Shown here piece by piece: positions 11,492 through 23,336 of a stretch of DNA of 64,000 bases. The stretch spans positions 546,897,879 through 546,961,878 of the forward strand of contig OY856413.1 of the NCBI GenBank assembly GCA_963693085.1, read 5' to 3'. A model generated the notes under the pieces. It did no database searches. It saw only the letters and a program-made list of their open reading frames with translations, and was not told the DNA's origin. The stretch comes from Alisma plantago-aquatica (taxonomy: Eukaryota; Streptophyta; Magnoliopsida; Alismatales; Alismataceae). The translations under genes and the position numbers were made by a program. Position 1 is the first letter of the stretch. Every line of letters begins with the position of its first letter.

Positions 11492-13231
11492 CTAAATCTT
11501 ATTCAATCCACGCTCTACAACAGATAAAACAGAATTGATGTTCACATGGCTCATAGGAATGAACCAGTGGGGTACAACAGAAGTAAAGCTAAACGAATTA
11601 TTAGAGTGGATGGCGTGTTTGGAGAGGCTGTCTGCAGGTCCATTGAAACCCCTAGGGACATGGTGAAGGAGATCAGCTAAGGATCCCCTAAAGAGTCTTC
11701 TAACAGTCCTCACATAAGGCAAGAACTGTGGAAGAGGGTTGGTTTTGGTGAGGTTCCCGACGGCTTCAAGAGAGTCAGTGAGGATATAGCAATCATCCCA
11801 ACGGTGGTACTTGCAAAGATGGACTCCAGCCATGATGGCCTGGATCTCACTGACGATAGAAGAGGTGGACTGAAAAGTCTGGCAAGAACCCAAGACATGG
11901 GAGCCATCTGTGCGCACAATGTGGACTCCAATACCTATAACGTTCATTCCTTGATGATGAGCTGCATCAACGAAAACATAGATAGCCTTTGCTGTGATCG
12001 TCTGAGCAAGTCGATGTGCTGCATTGTGGATTTTGCCTGACTCCTCGTAGATTTTAGTGATGGTTTCCGTTCTTAGCTTGATAAACGATGCTTTGCTACC
12101 GGCAGGAGTAGCTTTCTGTTGATGGATTTGTTCATTGCGGCAAGCCCAGATATGCCAGCAAGCGACGACTCTTAAGATGAAATTGCCGTCAGTATTAGTA
12201 GTGCATCGTTGTATCCACTTGCTCAGATTGAGGGCAGACTGGTCCTTGTTAGGGAGAAGACGATTCCATACCTCCCGACTTGTAATACAGTCGCGGAGGG
12301 CATGGGTTAAGGTGTCTTGACTGCTGTTGCAGATGGGGCATTCCTCTGAAACCTCCATATGCCTGCGCCTGTTTTCCATATTAGTCATGAGGGCACCATG
12401 GAGCATGAGCCAGAGAAATGTTTTGATACGCTCCGGAAGCTTGGCCTGCCAAATGCCTTTCCAATTACCGATTGTGGTGGCTTCTTTCCCCCTCCTAAGC
12501 CACCGATATGCAGAGTGAGTAGTGAACAAACCATTCCTTTCTAGTGGCCAGATCCAACTATCGTCCTCAGAGTGGGAGCTCGGGGTAGGGGTAGCAGCAA
12601 TGGTAGACCACACCGATTCGGGGAAGAAGTTGCAGATGAAGTCCCAGTCCCACTCCCCGTCAGAAAGCATCATGGAGTTAACAGTGAGGTCACGGATGTC
12701 TTGAGGGATTGGCCAGTGCGGGTGTAGCTCCAGCACTGACCGCCCAACGATCCACCGTCCATCCCAAGCATTTGTAAGCTTCCCATTGTTTATAGCAATG
12801 TGACTCAGATCAATAACTTTACAAATGTTCCTCTTGATAAAGCTCCAAGCCGGCGAGCATGGTACATATTTGAGTCTTCCTTCTTTCATATATTTATCCT
12901 TCATAACCTTAACCCAGACCTTGGATGGGTCAGTGAGCAAGGCCCATACGTTCTTCATCATAAGCGCATCATTTTGGTCCTTGGCATCTCTGATGGCAAG
13001 ACCACCAATATCCTTACTGGACGTCACCTTCTTCCAAGAGACGAGGGAAGACTTGCAGTGATTGGAGGCCCCTGACCAGATAAACCTGCAGATGTGCCTG
13101 TTAATGTCATCACACAGGCGGGGAGATAACTTGGCAGTCTGCATAGTGTAGGAGGGGATGGCTTGCAATGTAGACTTAGCCAAAGTCACGCGGCCAGCAA
13201 GAGACAGACTCTTAAGAGCCCAGCTATTCAT
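11492..13231 (-). CDS. LINE ORF2 C-terminal part: RT thumb, zf-RVT, RNase H
   Basis: A 579-codon uninterrupted frame, the 3' end of a plant LINE ORF2. Residues 1-110 match the region after the RT palm (LSLAGRVTLAKS, IPSYTMQT, FIWSG, VSWKKV). A zf-RVT zinc-binding domain holds WQAKLPERIKTFLW and the cluster Cys298-x2-Cys301-x8-His310-x4-Cys315. An RNase H of the plant RVT_3 type follows at about 415-545, with acidic catalytic residues Asp422 (FVDAA), Glu462 (SEIQAI), Asp486 (LTDSLEA) and Asp534 (GPADSLSKHA). The RT catalytic YADD lies in the missing 5' part. The annotated ATG is only the first Met of the truncated frame: upstream codons still encode LINE protein. As truncated it cannot retrotranspose, but the RNase H looks intact. 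Confidence 0.93.
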   Translation of the reverse strand: MNSWALKSLSLAGRVTLAKSTLQAIPSYTMQTAKLSPRLCDDINRHICRFIWSGASNHCKSSLVSWKKVTSSKDIGGLAIRDAKDQNDALMMKNVWALLTDPSKVWVKVMKDKYMKEGRLKYVPCSPAWSFIKRNICKVIDLSHIAINNGKLTNAWDGRWIVGRSVLELHPHWPIPQDIRDLTVNSMMLSDGEWDWDFICNFFPESVWSTIAATPTPSSHSEDDSWIWPLERNGLFTTHSAYRWLRRGKEATTIGNWKGIWQAKLPERIKTFLWLMLHGALMTNMENRRRHMEVSEECPICNSSQDTLTHALRDCITSREVWNRLLPNKDQSALNLSKWIQRCTTNTDGNFILRVVACWHIWACRNEQIHQQKATPAGSKASFIKLRTETITKIYEESGKIHNAAHRLAQTITAKAIYVFVDAAHHQGMNVIGIGVHIVRTDGSHVLGSCQTFQSTSSIVSEIQAIMAGVHLCKYHRWDDCYILTDSLEAVGNLTKTNPLPQFLPYVRTVRRLFRGSLADLLHHVPRGFNGPADSLSKHAIHSNNSFSFTSVVPHWFIPMSHVNINSVLSVVERGLNKI

Positions 13232-13397
13232 CCTCCTCTGAATGGAAAGTAAGATATCCCCATGAGTCTCCTTATTGACGCGGTTGTGCGGGACAAGTAC
13301 ACCTAGGTACTTCCCTAGATCACCGGTCTAGGGAAAGCCTAATTTCCTGCTAATGGATCTTCGTAAAGGTTGGGAAACAGTCCTGCTGAAGAAGCAC
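13232..13397 (-). pseudogene. Upstream continuation of LINE-1 ORF2 with one stop
   Basis: In frame with the 579-codon ORF. Reading from the truncation point gives a CFFSRTVSQPLRRSI-like stretch and then GDLGKYLGVLVPHNRV, both standard for the part of plant LINE RT just after the palm. A single TAG at 13328-13330 separates this from the ORF. No ATG start is expected here; the element simply begins mid-gene. Confidence 0.85.
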
Positions 13398-13414
13398 CAA
13401 GATACACATCTATT
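13398..13414. repeat. LINE-1 target-site duplication, right copy
   Basis: Exact 17-bp repeat of 11451-11467; LTR A3 sequence resumes after it (CTAATAATATCAC). Confidence 0.95.
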
Positions 13415-14975
13415 CTAATAATATCACTTGTAGGAATTATTATGTTTGCTTTATCAAGTTTTGTAATTTACACATACAGATAATAAAATAACACATGTCA
13501 CATTATACTAGTAGTCACCACATGATGCATAACAAAAGAGTGGCCAATCCTAAATCAAAACATGAGGGATGAGAACATCCAATCAATATAAGTGGGGTCA
13601 AAGGACCCATTAAAGAAGATTCAACAATGTCGATGATGTGAGGGACACAATTAAAAGATACCTTTCAAGAACAATATCAAAGGGATGTAGAAAACAAATT
13701 AGGATTTCACATTTTCAAATATATCAAAATGTGGAACATCGGTGATTGCTTAACAATAAAAATATGGAATGCAAATACATTAAGAGAGGAATTAGAAATT
13801 GTTCAAGATAGAAATAATGTGGGATGCCATCATACATTAAGAAAGGACAAAATTAGGATAATGTATGAATATAGAATAATATGGGATGCAAACATACCAC
13901 GGGATGTTAGTCAACTTGTTAAAATTTAAATCTTAGATCCATGTCAATGTTAGAAATTGTTTCAACGTTCATAACACTGATAGTCGAGTAAATATCACCA
14001 TGAAATTACAAATATTTGATGGCTCATACAATGGGTCAAATAAGAGAATAAGAGAGAAGGTTATGGTCTATGTTTTTGAAGGCCATTGGGAGGGGTTTCT
14101 CTATATAGGAGTATTTAGTTTGGGTGGAAAGAAACTTACCTATTGTCTTTTACTAAGGAACATATACAACATATATTGTAAATGGAGAAACATCAAGAAT
14201 TTATTAACAAATGATAGGTAAGAAAATGAAAAATCATATCAAATGGAATGTATTAAATTAAACAATTAGAAATTAATATTTTCATTTGTATATTCCCTTT
14301 CCAAATTTATTTTAGGGTCCAAACAAAGTTAAAATAAAGTAAATTTTGACACATATGTTAATTAAAACATGAAGAATTAGAATTGTACATGAGTTCTCAT
14401 TTTAGAATGTTTAATGTGTCATTTAATTTATTTGAATCCTTTTAAAATTATATTTAGAATTTATTTTGTAATTTTTTTATGGATATTAGTATTATTCAAC
14501 TAAAAAGAATTTTACAACTAGACCAATTAATATGTGATAAATATTACTTTCTTTTTTGAAAATTATATAGTAGATTATTTCATATACATGAACGTTTTAC
14601 TTACTATGTCAGTTATCTGTGATTGTTTCAAAATTGTTCACTCATAAGAGAAGTAATGAATATTTTATATTTAATTAAATTCCTCAATCTTTTTTCACCA
14701 TCGTTAACTATTTTTATTTCTAATTTCTTTCAGATAATAGTAACTTAGTTTCCCAATGCATGTTAATTGTTTCCATAGTATTAATAACATCCTATAAAGA
14801 TAATTAAAGAGGGAAATTTTATTATCTTACTTTTTTTTACTATTAACATTTACATATCTTTTAGTTTAGTGCGTACGAGTGCGATGCTATAATTTACATA
14901 TGTTTTAATTAGTGTGTTCTTAAAATAAATTTTGAATTTATTTCTTTTATGTTGCATTTACAACATTGTTTAGCA

Positions 14976-14980
14976 TTATG
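14976..14980. repeat. Target-site duplication of element E3, left (TTATG)
   Basis: TTATG here and at 23332-23336. The sibling LTR A1 shows the unfilled site as TATTATGTTACAC near 5660-5672. Confidence 0.92.
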
Positions 14981-15614
14981 TGTGACGTCCCCAGATTTTC
15001 TAAAACTTAATCTGATGTGTGACGTCCAAATTGAAACCCTCATCTCAGTGAGAATCCCAATTTAAACACCCCACACTAGGCTAAGAAGAAGAAAATCAAG
15101 GGAGTCGGAAGGAAATAATCAGTATCACATGCTCAAGAACAATAAAAAAAGCACAACACATGTTCACCATTCAACATATAATTACAACATGAATTGTTAC
15201 AACATTAGATATTATATATTTAACAACAAACATATACATATACATGTACTACCACTAAACTACATGATCTTAAGACAACAGGTCCACCTGTACATCAGCT
15301 CGCCATACAACTCTCACTATCTTGGATCTTCAAGATCATAACCACAACCTAAACAAAAAGATTACATGTGGTACACGTCAACACAATATTCAAGAATATT
15401 GTACTGAGTACGCCTACGTGTCTTTTATATACCTCTCATCATATCTTGGCAATAAGATAAAACTAATACTTGGAAATAACAGAAGGAAATATAAGAAAAT
15501 CATATACTTGCACAAAGATTTTCATTAACAAAAGAGAACACATATTTTAAACACATTTCCATTATATCATCCATGCATTGACCATTGAAGGTTGAATGCA
15601 TTAAGGCCTTTATG

Positions 15615-15770
15615 ATCACTACCAAAGAGTTGGATCATATGTACAATGTGACCACTACCAAAGAGTTGGGTCCAAGCACACTACCAAAGAGTTGGTTCTT
15701 CCATATGTACAACGTGACCACTACCAAAGAGTTTGGTCACTTCCAAGAACACTGCCATAGAGTTGGTGAT
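15615..15770. repeat. Irregular minisatellite in E3 3' LTR
   Basis: Five variants of a CACTACCAAAGAGTTGG core, spaced irregularly (roughly 20-45 bp), some joined by CATATGTACAAYGTGAC. The same cluster is present in the other LTR at 20945-21100, so it predates the insertion. Confidence 0.8.
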
Positions 15771-16883
15771 TTTATATAATGGAACAAATATATTATGTTT
15801 GATGTGTTCATAGAAATACATATGGAAATTCAAGCAACATATCATACAAGACAATCATTTCAATCAATACCATATGCCAAGTCTTTACTACCATATAACA
15901 CAAGCATAATGTATAATAAGCCAAGTAAGAGGTAATGGTGTACCTTGATCAAGTGATAGATCATAATCTATACCACATTCCTGATAAAAACTATATCTTT
16001 GTTAAACCTGATCAAGACAAGATCATATACTATCATCAGATTCTCATCCTTTTATATCTCATCTTAACCCTAGTCGTGATCATTAGGGTTTAGCTTAGCT
16101 CATTAGGATATATGCATCATTACTTATCCTATATCCTTGTAATTAGGTTATTGATCTTATATTTCAGATTAGGATACATAATCTGATTACTTGTTTACAT
16201 ATGATTATGTGCACATGTTAACCCTATGTTACATGTATTAATCATATTAGGGTTATATCACATTAAGAGCAAGCATCATCGTATACCATGAACTTTATGC
16301 ATCTAACAAATATCCGACCTATATCTGAGCTTCATATTAGTGATATGAACCTACTCTGTAAATTTCACCAATTATTGAGCATGCATGTATTTATTACATT
16401 TTCTTTAGGGTTATTAGTCCTAAATAGATATATGGAGCAAATTACATGATTTCGTACATCAACGAGACCATATTTGACATCATATGAACTGTAAACATAA
16501 TTACAGGTTTACTGACATTTTTCCACAATTCTTTGTCATCATTTGATATTTATTATCTATTAAACAAGCATTTCATACTTACACGATATCACTATGATTA
16601 GTGCATCCAAAGCCATATATTACGATTTCATGTTGTTCTATGCATTTTTTCTGAACATTTTGGTACCTTACTTGTATTTTTCTTATAAACAGTGTATTTT
16701 ATATGATTTATCTAAGAACTGGATGATTTGAGGTAATTTACCTTTTTTTCCAATCTGGTGGCGACATGTGGTGTCACTGCTCCAACTGATTTCACTCATG
16801 GGCATGCCTGATTTTGTGTCGACCCGGCTGGTCCGGTGTTCACAGGTTGGGCCGCTTCAGGCCTCCCCCTCTTTCACGCACAC

Positions 16884-17222
16884 TCACGTAACACGAACTC
16901 TACGTTTCTGTTCAGCAGGGCGCCGTGGCAAGGGCTCCTCGCCTAACACAAATGCACCCAACTCCCATCCCTCAACACCTCCACCGGGATACAACTTCCC
17001 CAACATCCTTTCTTTGCCGCCTTCTGATTTTTCTATGATCTGTCCAAGGTGCCACCGCACCTCGGCATAAAACTCAGACAAGGTGAAGCAGTAGCTCCAA
17101 AACTCGTCCTCCGTGAGCTCTTCGAGAGCAGGCATCACCGTCATGACTATGAGCTCCGGAGAGCCGTCAAGCACCGCTAGGTCACCCTCTCTACTTCTCC
17201 AACCACCACAAGGAAGCTGCAC
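16884..17222 (-). other. 112-codon sense-strand ORF in G+C-rich part of E3 3' LTR
   Basis: Open for 112 codons in the transcriptional sense of E3, with a same-length partner in the other LTR (22207-22545). The shared core includes DEFWS, FTLSEF, HLGQIIEKSE and RMLGKLYPGGG. The two translations differ at roughly a quarter of positions, which is high for an LTR pair and argues against strong protein selection, yet neither acquired a stop. I recognise no protein family. It could be a captured host-gene fragment or simply a stop-poor G+C-rich sequence. Confidence 0.35.
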
Positions 17223-18482
17223 GCCTCCAAATCATCTACTTTGGCTTCTTGGAGCACCGACTATGCCTCCAAGACATTTGTGCAGGCGCCGCCACGAGGC
17301 CGGTTGCCAGTGTGGCTGTGTCTGCTCCAAAGAGCGGTTGGCAGGGGATCCTCCTCCTCAACCTCTACTTCAATCTGTTGGACAACTGACTCTCTTCTCT
17401 ACACCTTCATGTGTCTTTCCTTGACACTGCTATCAGTCCTGTCTCCAGCGTGCGGTCGGCCGCCAGAACCTTCTTTTCACCACTGGTGTTTACCATTGTG
17501 CTGACTCCTCGCTTTCTAGCTCTAACCTTCCACCCACAACACCTGAAAAGTCAGTGGAGAGGGGCAAGAGGTGATGGGGTTGGATCGCTCTCCCTTCACT
17601 TCCTAATTTAGTAAGGACAACCGCCTGCTTACGATTCCGTATGAGCCCACATTCAACTACGTGGTTTGGACAGTTCGATGGCACTGTAGCTCACCAATAT
17701 CATGTGAACATGGACTTGAATATAGAGTCATGGTCGTCCATTCTCTCCATCTGATGAACACTGAGATTCCATGCCACATATACATGGTTCATATCCTAGT
17801 CACGCCCAGCCAAGGTCAAGGGCGCATGACACAACATTATCAACAAATTCACTTTATCCAAACCATAGAACTCTCAATATTATTCAACCTTATGATTTCA
17901 CTTATGTCATTGGACGATTAAGGACTCCAAAAGTCCACTCCATCACATCCTACACACCTTAAAATAAATTTCATCCTCGAAATTAAGCCAAAAAAACCAG
18001 TCTTTCACATCATATACATCTTAAAAGAACTTTCATCCTCGAAAGTCAACCATAAACATACTTCCAGGGAAAACCTTATCTTGCCTTCATCCACATGTAG
18101 GCACAATTCTATGTGTAACATATCCGCAAAGGTTACCTAGAACCATGTATCCAAAGCACTATTAGGGGGTTTTACAACCATCTTAGTGCACAAACACTCC
18201 ATTTAAGGTTGAACTCAAGGTTTAGAAACTTAAGTTATGTCATGACATATCTCATATATCAGGGTTGCATCCTTCTCTTTAGCCATACATTAGGATTCCC
18301 ACATCATATTACCATGTTCTAAAGGAGTTAACTAAGATTAACTCATTATCAAGGTGTCAACAACATTTTATTGAACTAATTATTAGAACATGTTCAACAT
18401 TAACATATTCCTTTTAGGAGGGAGTTAACTATAATTAACTCGCATTATCCATCTATATCATATCAAGGTGTTATAATCGTTA

Positions 18483-18483
<1 letters not shown>

Positions 18484-18508
<25 letters not shown>
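18484..18508. repeat. (TA)n microsatellite
   Basis: About 12-13 uninterrupted TA units inside the E3 internal region. Likely length-polymorphic; no function inferred. Confidence 0.95.
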
Positions 18509-18514
<6 letters not shown>

Positions 18515-20296
18515 CTAAGATTAACACCTCGTGTAACATATTTCATTCATATGATCTTATTTCATTGCTCATAATAAATTGCAACATTTACTAGTGAATT
18601 CATCACAAGATTAACCAACAATTTCACATTAATCATCATTATTTATGTACATGGTTAACCATTTATTCATTGCCATCTATTAAACCATCTCTAGGTTTCT
18701 ATCATATCATGTCTATATATCACATCTCGAGATTAGATCACATCCTTACATGCATTATATCATGGTTGTGCTAAACAATGAGTGAGTGGCTTGTCAAACA
18801 CATATCTCAAAGCTTTATCTATCCCAATCGAGGTCCTAACCCTTACCATGAGGGTAGTGTCATGCCTAGTCTTTCTGAGCTAACTCAACTCTATGAGTGT
18901 CTCATAAACAAAAACTTATCTTCCCTCTATTAGTCTAGGGTTCTCAGATTACCTCATTGGCATTAGTTGATCAACTTCACAAGCTCTAGCCACATAAGCA
19001 CAAACCAAAACATGCTATTACATACTCTTCATAAGTCTTTACCCATGAAACATCTTACCCAAAGCTCTCTTATATACACCACTAGATTCCTATGTGGGAA
19101 ACCACCAACCTGAGCATGAGGCTTCATAGAAACTAACATAGCTACCTCCTCCAGGGTCTTGGGCTCTCTCCCTCACCCTAATGGCAGGCACTCATATTCA
19201 TTTCCACTTGCACACATATATCGAGCCTCTCTCTCTCTCTATCTGTAGGGTTTGGTCCTCCCAGGGACATCTAGGGTTCAACAAGACTATAGGAATCATG
19301 CATTAAGCAACACAACTCATTCACTCGGGATTAGTCCAATTTAGGACATATCATATCACATATTTCTCATATCATGGAGTCTAGGTTCTCTGACCTTCTC
19401 CCTGTGGGTCTCGCTCTCTCTTGAACTAACCCCAAAACTAGTCCTAACACTAGAGGTCCTCCTTTATAAAAGAGATTGAGGCTCTTGCTGACTCACAACC
19501 TTGTCTTAACTTAAGATTTCTTATCTCATAAAAGCCTAGTTACTTGCATCATCAAGACTTATCTCAAAACCTCAAACCTAACTCATGTCCTCAAAGACAA
19601 GCATATATTATCATTAACCATCTTATATCATCTATGTAAGACTTACATCATATCATCAAAACTTATTTCATCTATTCCATCTATCATATATATCAAAAAG
19701 GCTCTAGACATCTAATCTAGAACTAATCCCTCTTCTAGACTGATGTCATTCACTTTCACTTTGGTTTCATGACCACCTCCTACTCGTACATGTGTGGGGA
19801 CACATTTTTGTAATACATATACATAATAAAATATTATATAGTTTTTCTCCGATAAAATAAGCGTCATAGAAAACTATCAAGGTTCGATCAGATTGGAATC
19901 CAAAACCAAATCTTGAAAATGAGTGTCCCACACATAGTAGAGAGTACAATGTCATGAAAACTAGTGAAAAGAGTGAGAACATGGTGTAGACTAGTGTAGC
20001 TACTCTAGACAACGAGCGCTATATGTCTAGGTTTCTCTTCCCTTGATGCACATCATTTCCAAATAGTGCAACGTCCCATACCGCTGCACTACAAGGAAAG
20101 AACGACATCTAAGGACTTGCTATTCAATAAGTACCAGTCTAGACCTAGTTCTTAGACATCTAGATGCTAACCTAGAGGCTAGGTTAGATCTAGTATCTAA
20201 AAGATGACTAATCTAACCCTAAAATATTATTAAGGTTCAACGTTCTTTAGTTTTGAGTTGCACAATGAACAAATGTCAAGCTTTGCTATTATTCAT

Positions 20297-20308
20297 GCTC
20301 TGATACCA
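20297..20308 (-). other. E3 primer-binding site (tRNA-iMet)
   Basis: Minus-strand TGGTATCAGAGC, 2 nt from the 5' LTR edge at 20311; perfect 12-base match to the common plant initiator tRNA-Met primer site. It fixes the element's orientation. Confidence 0.92.
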
Positions 20309-20944
20309 TCTGTGATGTCCCCGAATTTTCTAAAACTTAATCTGACGTGTGACGTCCAAATTGAAACCCTCACCTCAGTGAGAATCTCAATTTAAACACC
20401 CCACACTAGGCTAAGAAGAAGAAAATAGAGGGAGTCAGAAGGAAATAATCAGTAGCACATGCACATGAACAATAAACAAACCAAAACACATGTTCACCAT
20501 TCAACATATAATTACAACATGAATTGTTACAACATTTGATATTACATATTGAACAACAAACATATACATATACATGTACTACCACTAAACTACAGGATCT
20601 TAAGACAACAGGTCCACCTGTACATCATCTCTCCATACAACTCTCACTATCTTGGATCTTCAAGATCATAACCACAACCTAAACAAAAAGATTACATGCG
20701 GTACACGTCAGCACAATATTCAAGAATATTGTACTGAGTACACCTACGTGTCTTTTATATACCTCTCATCATATCTTAGAAATAAGATAAAACTAATACT
20801 TGGCAATAACAGAAGGAAATATAAGAAAAGCATATACTTGCACAAAGATTATCATTAACAAAAGAGAACACATATTTTAAGCACATTTCCATTATATCGT
20901 CCATGCATTGGCCACCGAAGGTTGAATGCATTAAGGCCTTTATG

Positions 20945-21100
20945 ATCACTACTAAAGAGTTAGATCATATGTACAACATGACCACTACCAAAGAGTTGGG
21001 TCCAAGCACACTACCAAAGAGTTGGTGCTTCCATATGTACAACGTGACCACTACCAAAGAGTTCGGTCACTTCCAAGCACACTGCCATAGAGTTGGTGCT
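20945..21100. repeat. Irregular minisatellite in E3 5' LTR
   Basis: Counterpart of 15615-15770 with the same number and spacing of CACTACCAAAGAGTTGG-type units and a few substitutions. Confidence 0.8.
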
Positions 21101-22206
21101 TTTATATAATGGAACAGATATATTATGTTTGATGTGTTCATAGCAATACGAATGGAAATTCAAGCAACATATCATACAAGACAATCATTTCAATCAATAC
21201 CATATCCCAAGTCTTTACTACCATATAACACAATCATAATGTATAATAAGCCAAGTAAGAGGTAATGGCGTACCTTGATCAAGAGATAGATCATAATCTA
21301 TACCACATTCCTGATACCAACTATATCTTTGTTAAACTTGATGATCATATACTATCATCAGTTTCTCATCCTTTTATATCTATTCTTAACCCTAGTCGTG
21401 ATCTTTAGGGTTTAGCTTAGCTCATTAGGATATATGCATCATTATTTATCTTATATCCTTGTAATTAGGTTACTGATCTTATATTTCAGATTAGGATACA
21501 TAATTTGATTACTTGGTTACATATGATTATGTGCACATGTTAACCCTATGTTACATGTATTAATCATATTAGGGTTTATATCACATTAAGAGAAAACATC
21601 ATCGTATAACATGAACTTTATGCATCTAACAAATATTCGACCTATATCTTAGCTTCATATTAGTGATATGAACCTACTCTGTAAATTTCACCAGTTATTG
21701 AGCATGCATGTATTTATTACATTTTCTTTAGGGTTATTAGTCCTAAATAGACATATGGTGCAAATTACATGATTCCGTACATCAACATGACCATATCTGA
21801 CATCATATGAATTGTAAACATAATTACAGGTTTACTGATATTTTTCCACAATTCTTTGTCATCATTTGATATTTATTATCTATTAAACAAGCATTTCACT
21901 ACTTATACGATATCACTATGATTAGTGCATCCAAAGCCAGATATTATGATTTCATGTTATTCTATGCATTTTTTTGAACATTTTGGTACCTTACTTGTAT
22001 TTTTCTTATAAACAGTCTATTTTATATGATTTATCTAAGAACTAGATGATTTGAGGTAATTTACCTTTTTTTCCAATCCGGTGGTGACATGTGGCGTCAC
22101 TGCTCCAACTGATTTCACTCATGGGCATGTCTGGTTCTATGTCAACCTATCCAGTCTGGTGTTCACAGGTTGGGCCACTTCATGCCTCCCCCTCTTTCAT
22201 GCACAC

Positions 22207-22545
22207 TCACGTAACACGAACTCTGTGTTTCTGTTCGGTAGGGCACCGCCGCAAGGGCTCCTCGCCTAACACGAATGCACCCAACTCCCGTCCCTCAGCA
22301 CCACCACCGGGATACAGCTTCCCCAACATCCTTTCTCTACTGCATTCTGATTTTTCTATGATCTGCCCAAGGTGCCGCCACACCTCGACACAAAACTCAG
22401 ACAAGGTGAAGTAGTTGCTCCAAAACTCGTCCTCCGCAACCTCTTCTAGAGAAGGCGTCACCTTCATGACTATGAGGTATGGAGAGTCATCAAGCACTTC
22501 TAGGTCACCCCCTCTACTGCTCCAACCACTGCAAGGAAGCTCCAT
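22207..22545 (-). other. 112-codon sense-strand ORF in G+C-rich part of E3 5' LTR
   Basis: Homologue of the ORF at 16884-17222, same length and frame. It keeps EEVAEDEFWS, FTLSEF, HLGQIIEKSE, RMLGKLYPGGG and ELGAFVLGEEPL. As a 5' LTR copy it would lie in or near the leader of the E3 transcript. Function unknown. Confidence 0.35.
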
Positions 22546-23331
22546 GCCTCAAGATCATCTACTTCGGCTGCTTGGAGCACCGACTATGCCTCCAAGACGT
22601 TTGTGCAGGCGTCGCCGCCAGGCCGAGTGCCGGTGTGGCTGTGTCTGCTCCAAAGAGCAGTTGGCACGGGATCCTCCTCCTCAACCTCTGCTTCACTCCG
22701 CTGGACAACTGCCTCTCCACTCTATGCCTTCATGCATCTATCCTTGGCACCGCTATCGGTCCTATCTCCGACGTGCGGTCCGCCGCCAGAACCTTCTTTT
22801 CACCACTGGTCTTTACCGTTGTGCCGCTTCCTTGCTTTCTAGCTCTAACCTTCCACCCGTAGCACCTAAGAAGTCAGTGGAGAGGGGAAAGAGGTGATGG
22901 GGTTGGATCGGTCTCCCTTCACTCCCTGATGTAGTAAGGACAACCTCCTGCTTACGATTCAGTCTGTGCCCACATTCAACTATGTGGTTTGGGCAGTTCG
23001 ATGGTGCTGCAGCTTACCAGCATCGTGTGAACATGGACTTGAATATAAAGTCATGGTCGTTCGTTCTCTCCGTATGATGAACACTCAGACGTCATGCCAC
23101 GTATACATGGGTCATATCCTAGTCACACCCAGCCAAGGTCAAGGGCGCATGACACAACATAAGAAACAAATTCACTTTGTCAAAACCTTAGAACTCTCAA
23201 TATTATTCAACCTTATGATTTCACTTATGTCATTAGATGATTAAGGACTCCAAAATTCCACTCCATCACATCCTACACACCTTAAATAAATTTCGTCTGT
23301 GAAATTAAGCCAAAAAAACCAGTCTTTCACA

Positions 23332-23336
23332 TTATG
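23332..23336. repeat. Target-site duplication of element E3, right (TTATG)
   Basis: Exact match to 14976-14980; array A LTR sequence resumes as TTATACCACAATTTT. Confidence 0.92.

Larger units (their letters stand above)
11468..13397 (-). mobile_element. LINE-1: 5'-truncated plant LINE (L1 superfamily)
   Basis: A 1.93-kb non-LTR retrotransposon on the minus strand with a 17-bp perfect target-site duplication and a short poly(A) tail (seen as ATTTTTTTTA at 11468-11477 on the + strand). Only the end of ORF2 is present; ORF1, endonuclease and the catalytic part of reverse transcriptase were lost, as is typical of incomplete first-strand synthesis. Base composition is much richer in G+C than the LTR around it. 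It is one of the youngest insertions, since its frame is almost intact. Confidence 0.95.
14981..18009 (-). repeat. E3 3' LTR (3,029 bp)
   Basis: Matches 20311-23331 end to end with scattered substitutions and small indels. It contains an irregular minisatellite (15615-15770), a G+C-rich block (about 16760-17680) and near one edge a copy of the PPT-region sequence (about 17945-17985). The + strand edge has TGACGT motifs repeated at 14983 and 15020 (as TGTGACGTCC). Confidence 0.92.
18010..20310 (-). mobile_element. E3 internal region, non-coding
   Basis: 2.3 kb between the LTRs. No reading frame resembles gag, protease, RT, RNase H or integrase on either strand; the longest frame (81 codons, 19767-20012 minus) shows no recognisable domain. 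It contains an (AT)n microsatellite at about 18484-18508 and a short CT run near 19231. At the 3' end in element orientation (18010-18050) there is TTTCGAGGATGAAAG followed by an A/G-rich stretch serving as PPT region. Confidence 0.85.
14981..23331 (-). mobile_element. E3: complete non-coding LTR retrotransposon (LARD-like)
   Basis: An 8.35-kb element with two LTRs of about 3.02 kb (TGTGACG...TTTCACA on the + strand), a 2.3-kb internal region without gag or pol, and perfect TTATG target-site duplications. Minus orientation follows from the primer site TGGTATCAGAGC (20297-20308, minus strand) beside the 20311-23331 LTR, which is therefore the 5' LTR. Long LTRs with a non-coding interior fit the large retrotransposon derivative class, mobilised in trans. 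The FEDE-type sequence before the PPT links it to Ty3/gypsy. Its LTRs do not resemble those of arrays A or B. Confidence 0.9.
20311..23331 (-). repeat. E3 5' LTR (3,021 bp)
   Basis: Partner of 14981-18009. It includes the minisatellite (20945-21100), the G+C-rich block (about 22085-22960) and the embedded PPT-like block near its 5' end (about 23264-23305). This copy contains the active promoter region in element orientation, though I see no clear TATA box. Confidence 0.92.

Noticed and set aside
11804..13075. Several + strand ORFs of 60-91 codons
   Set aside because: Antisense shadows of the LINE-1 ORF2 on the minus strand.
16760..17680. G+C-rich block as a host gene or CpG-island promoter
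   Set aside because: It is repeated in the partner LTR (22085-22960) at the same place, so it is part of the E3 LTR.
20297..20308. Possible tRNA-Met gene piece (TGGTATCAGAGC and its repeats)
   Set aside because: Only 12-13 bases match the tRNA 3' end, always beside an LTR edge; these are primer-binding sites, not tRNA genes.
22415..22897. 160-codon + strand ORF in E3 LTR
   Set aside because: The equivalent in the other LTR is broken into shorter frames; opposite to element transcription; no domain.
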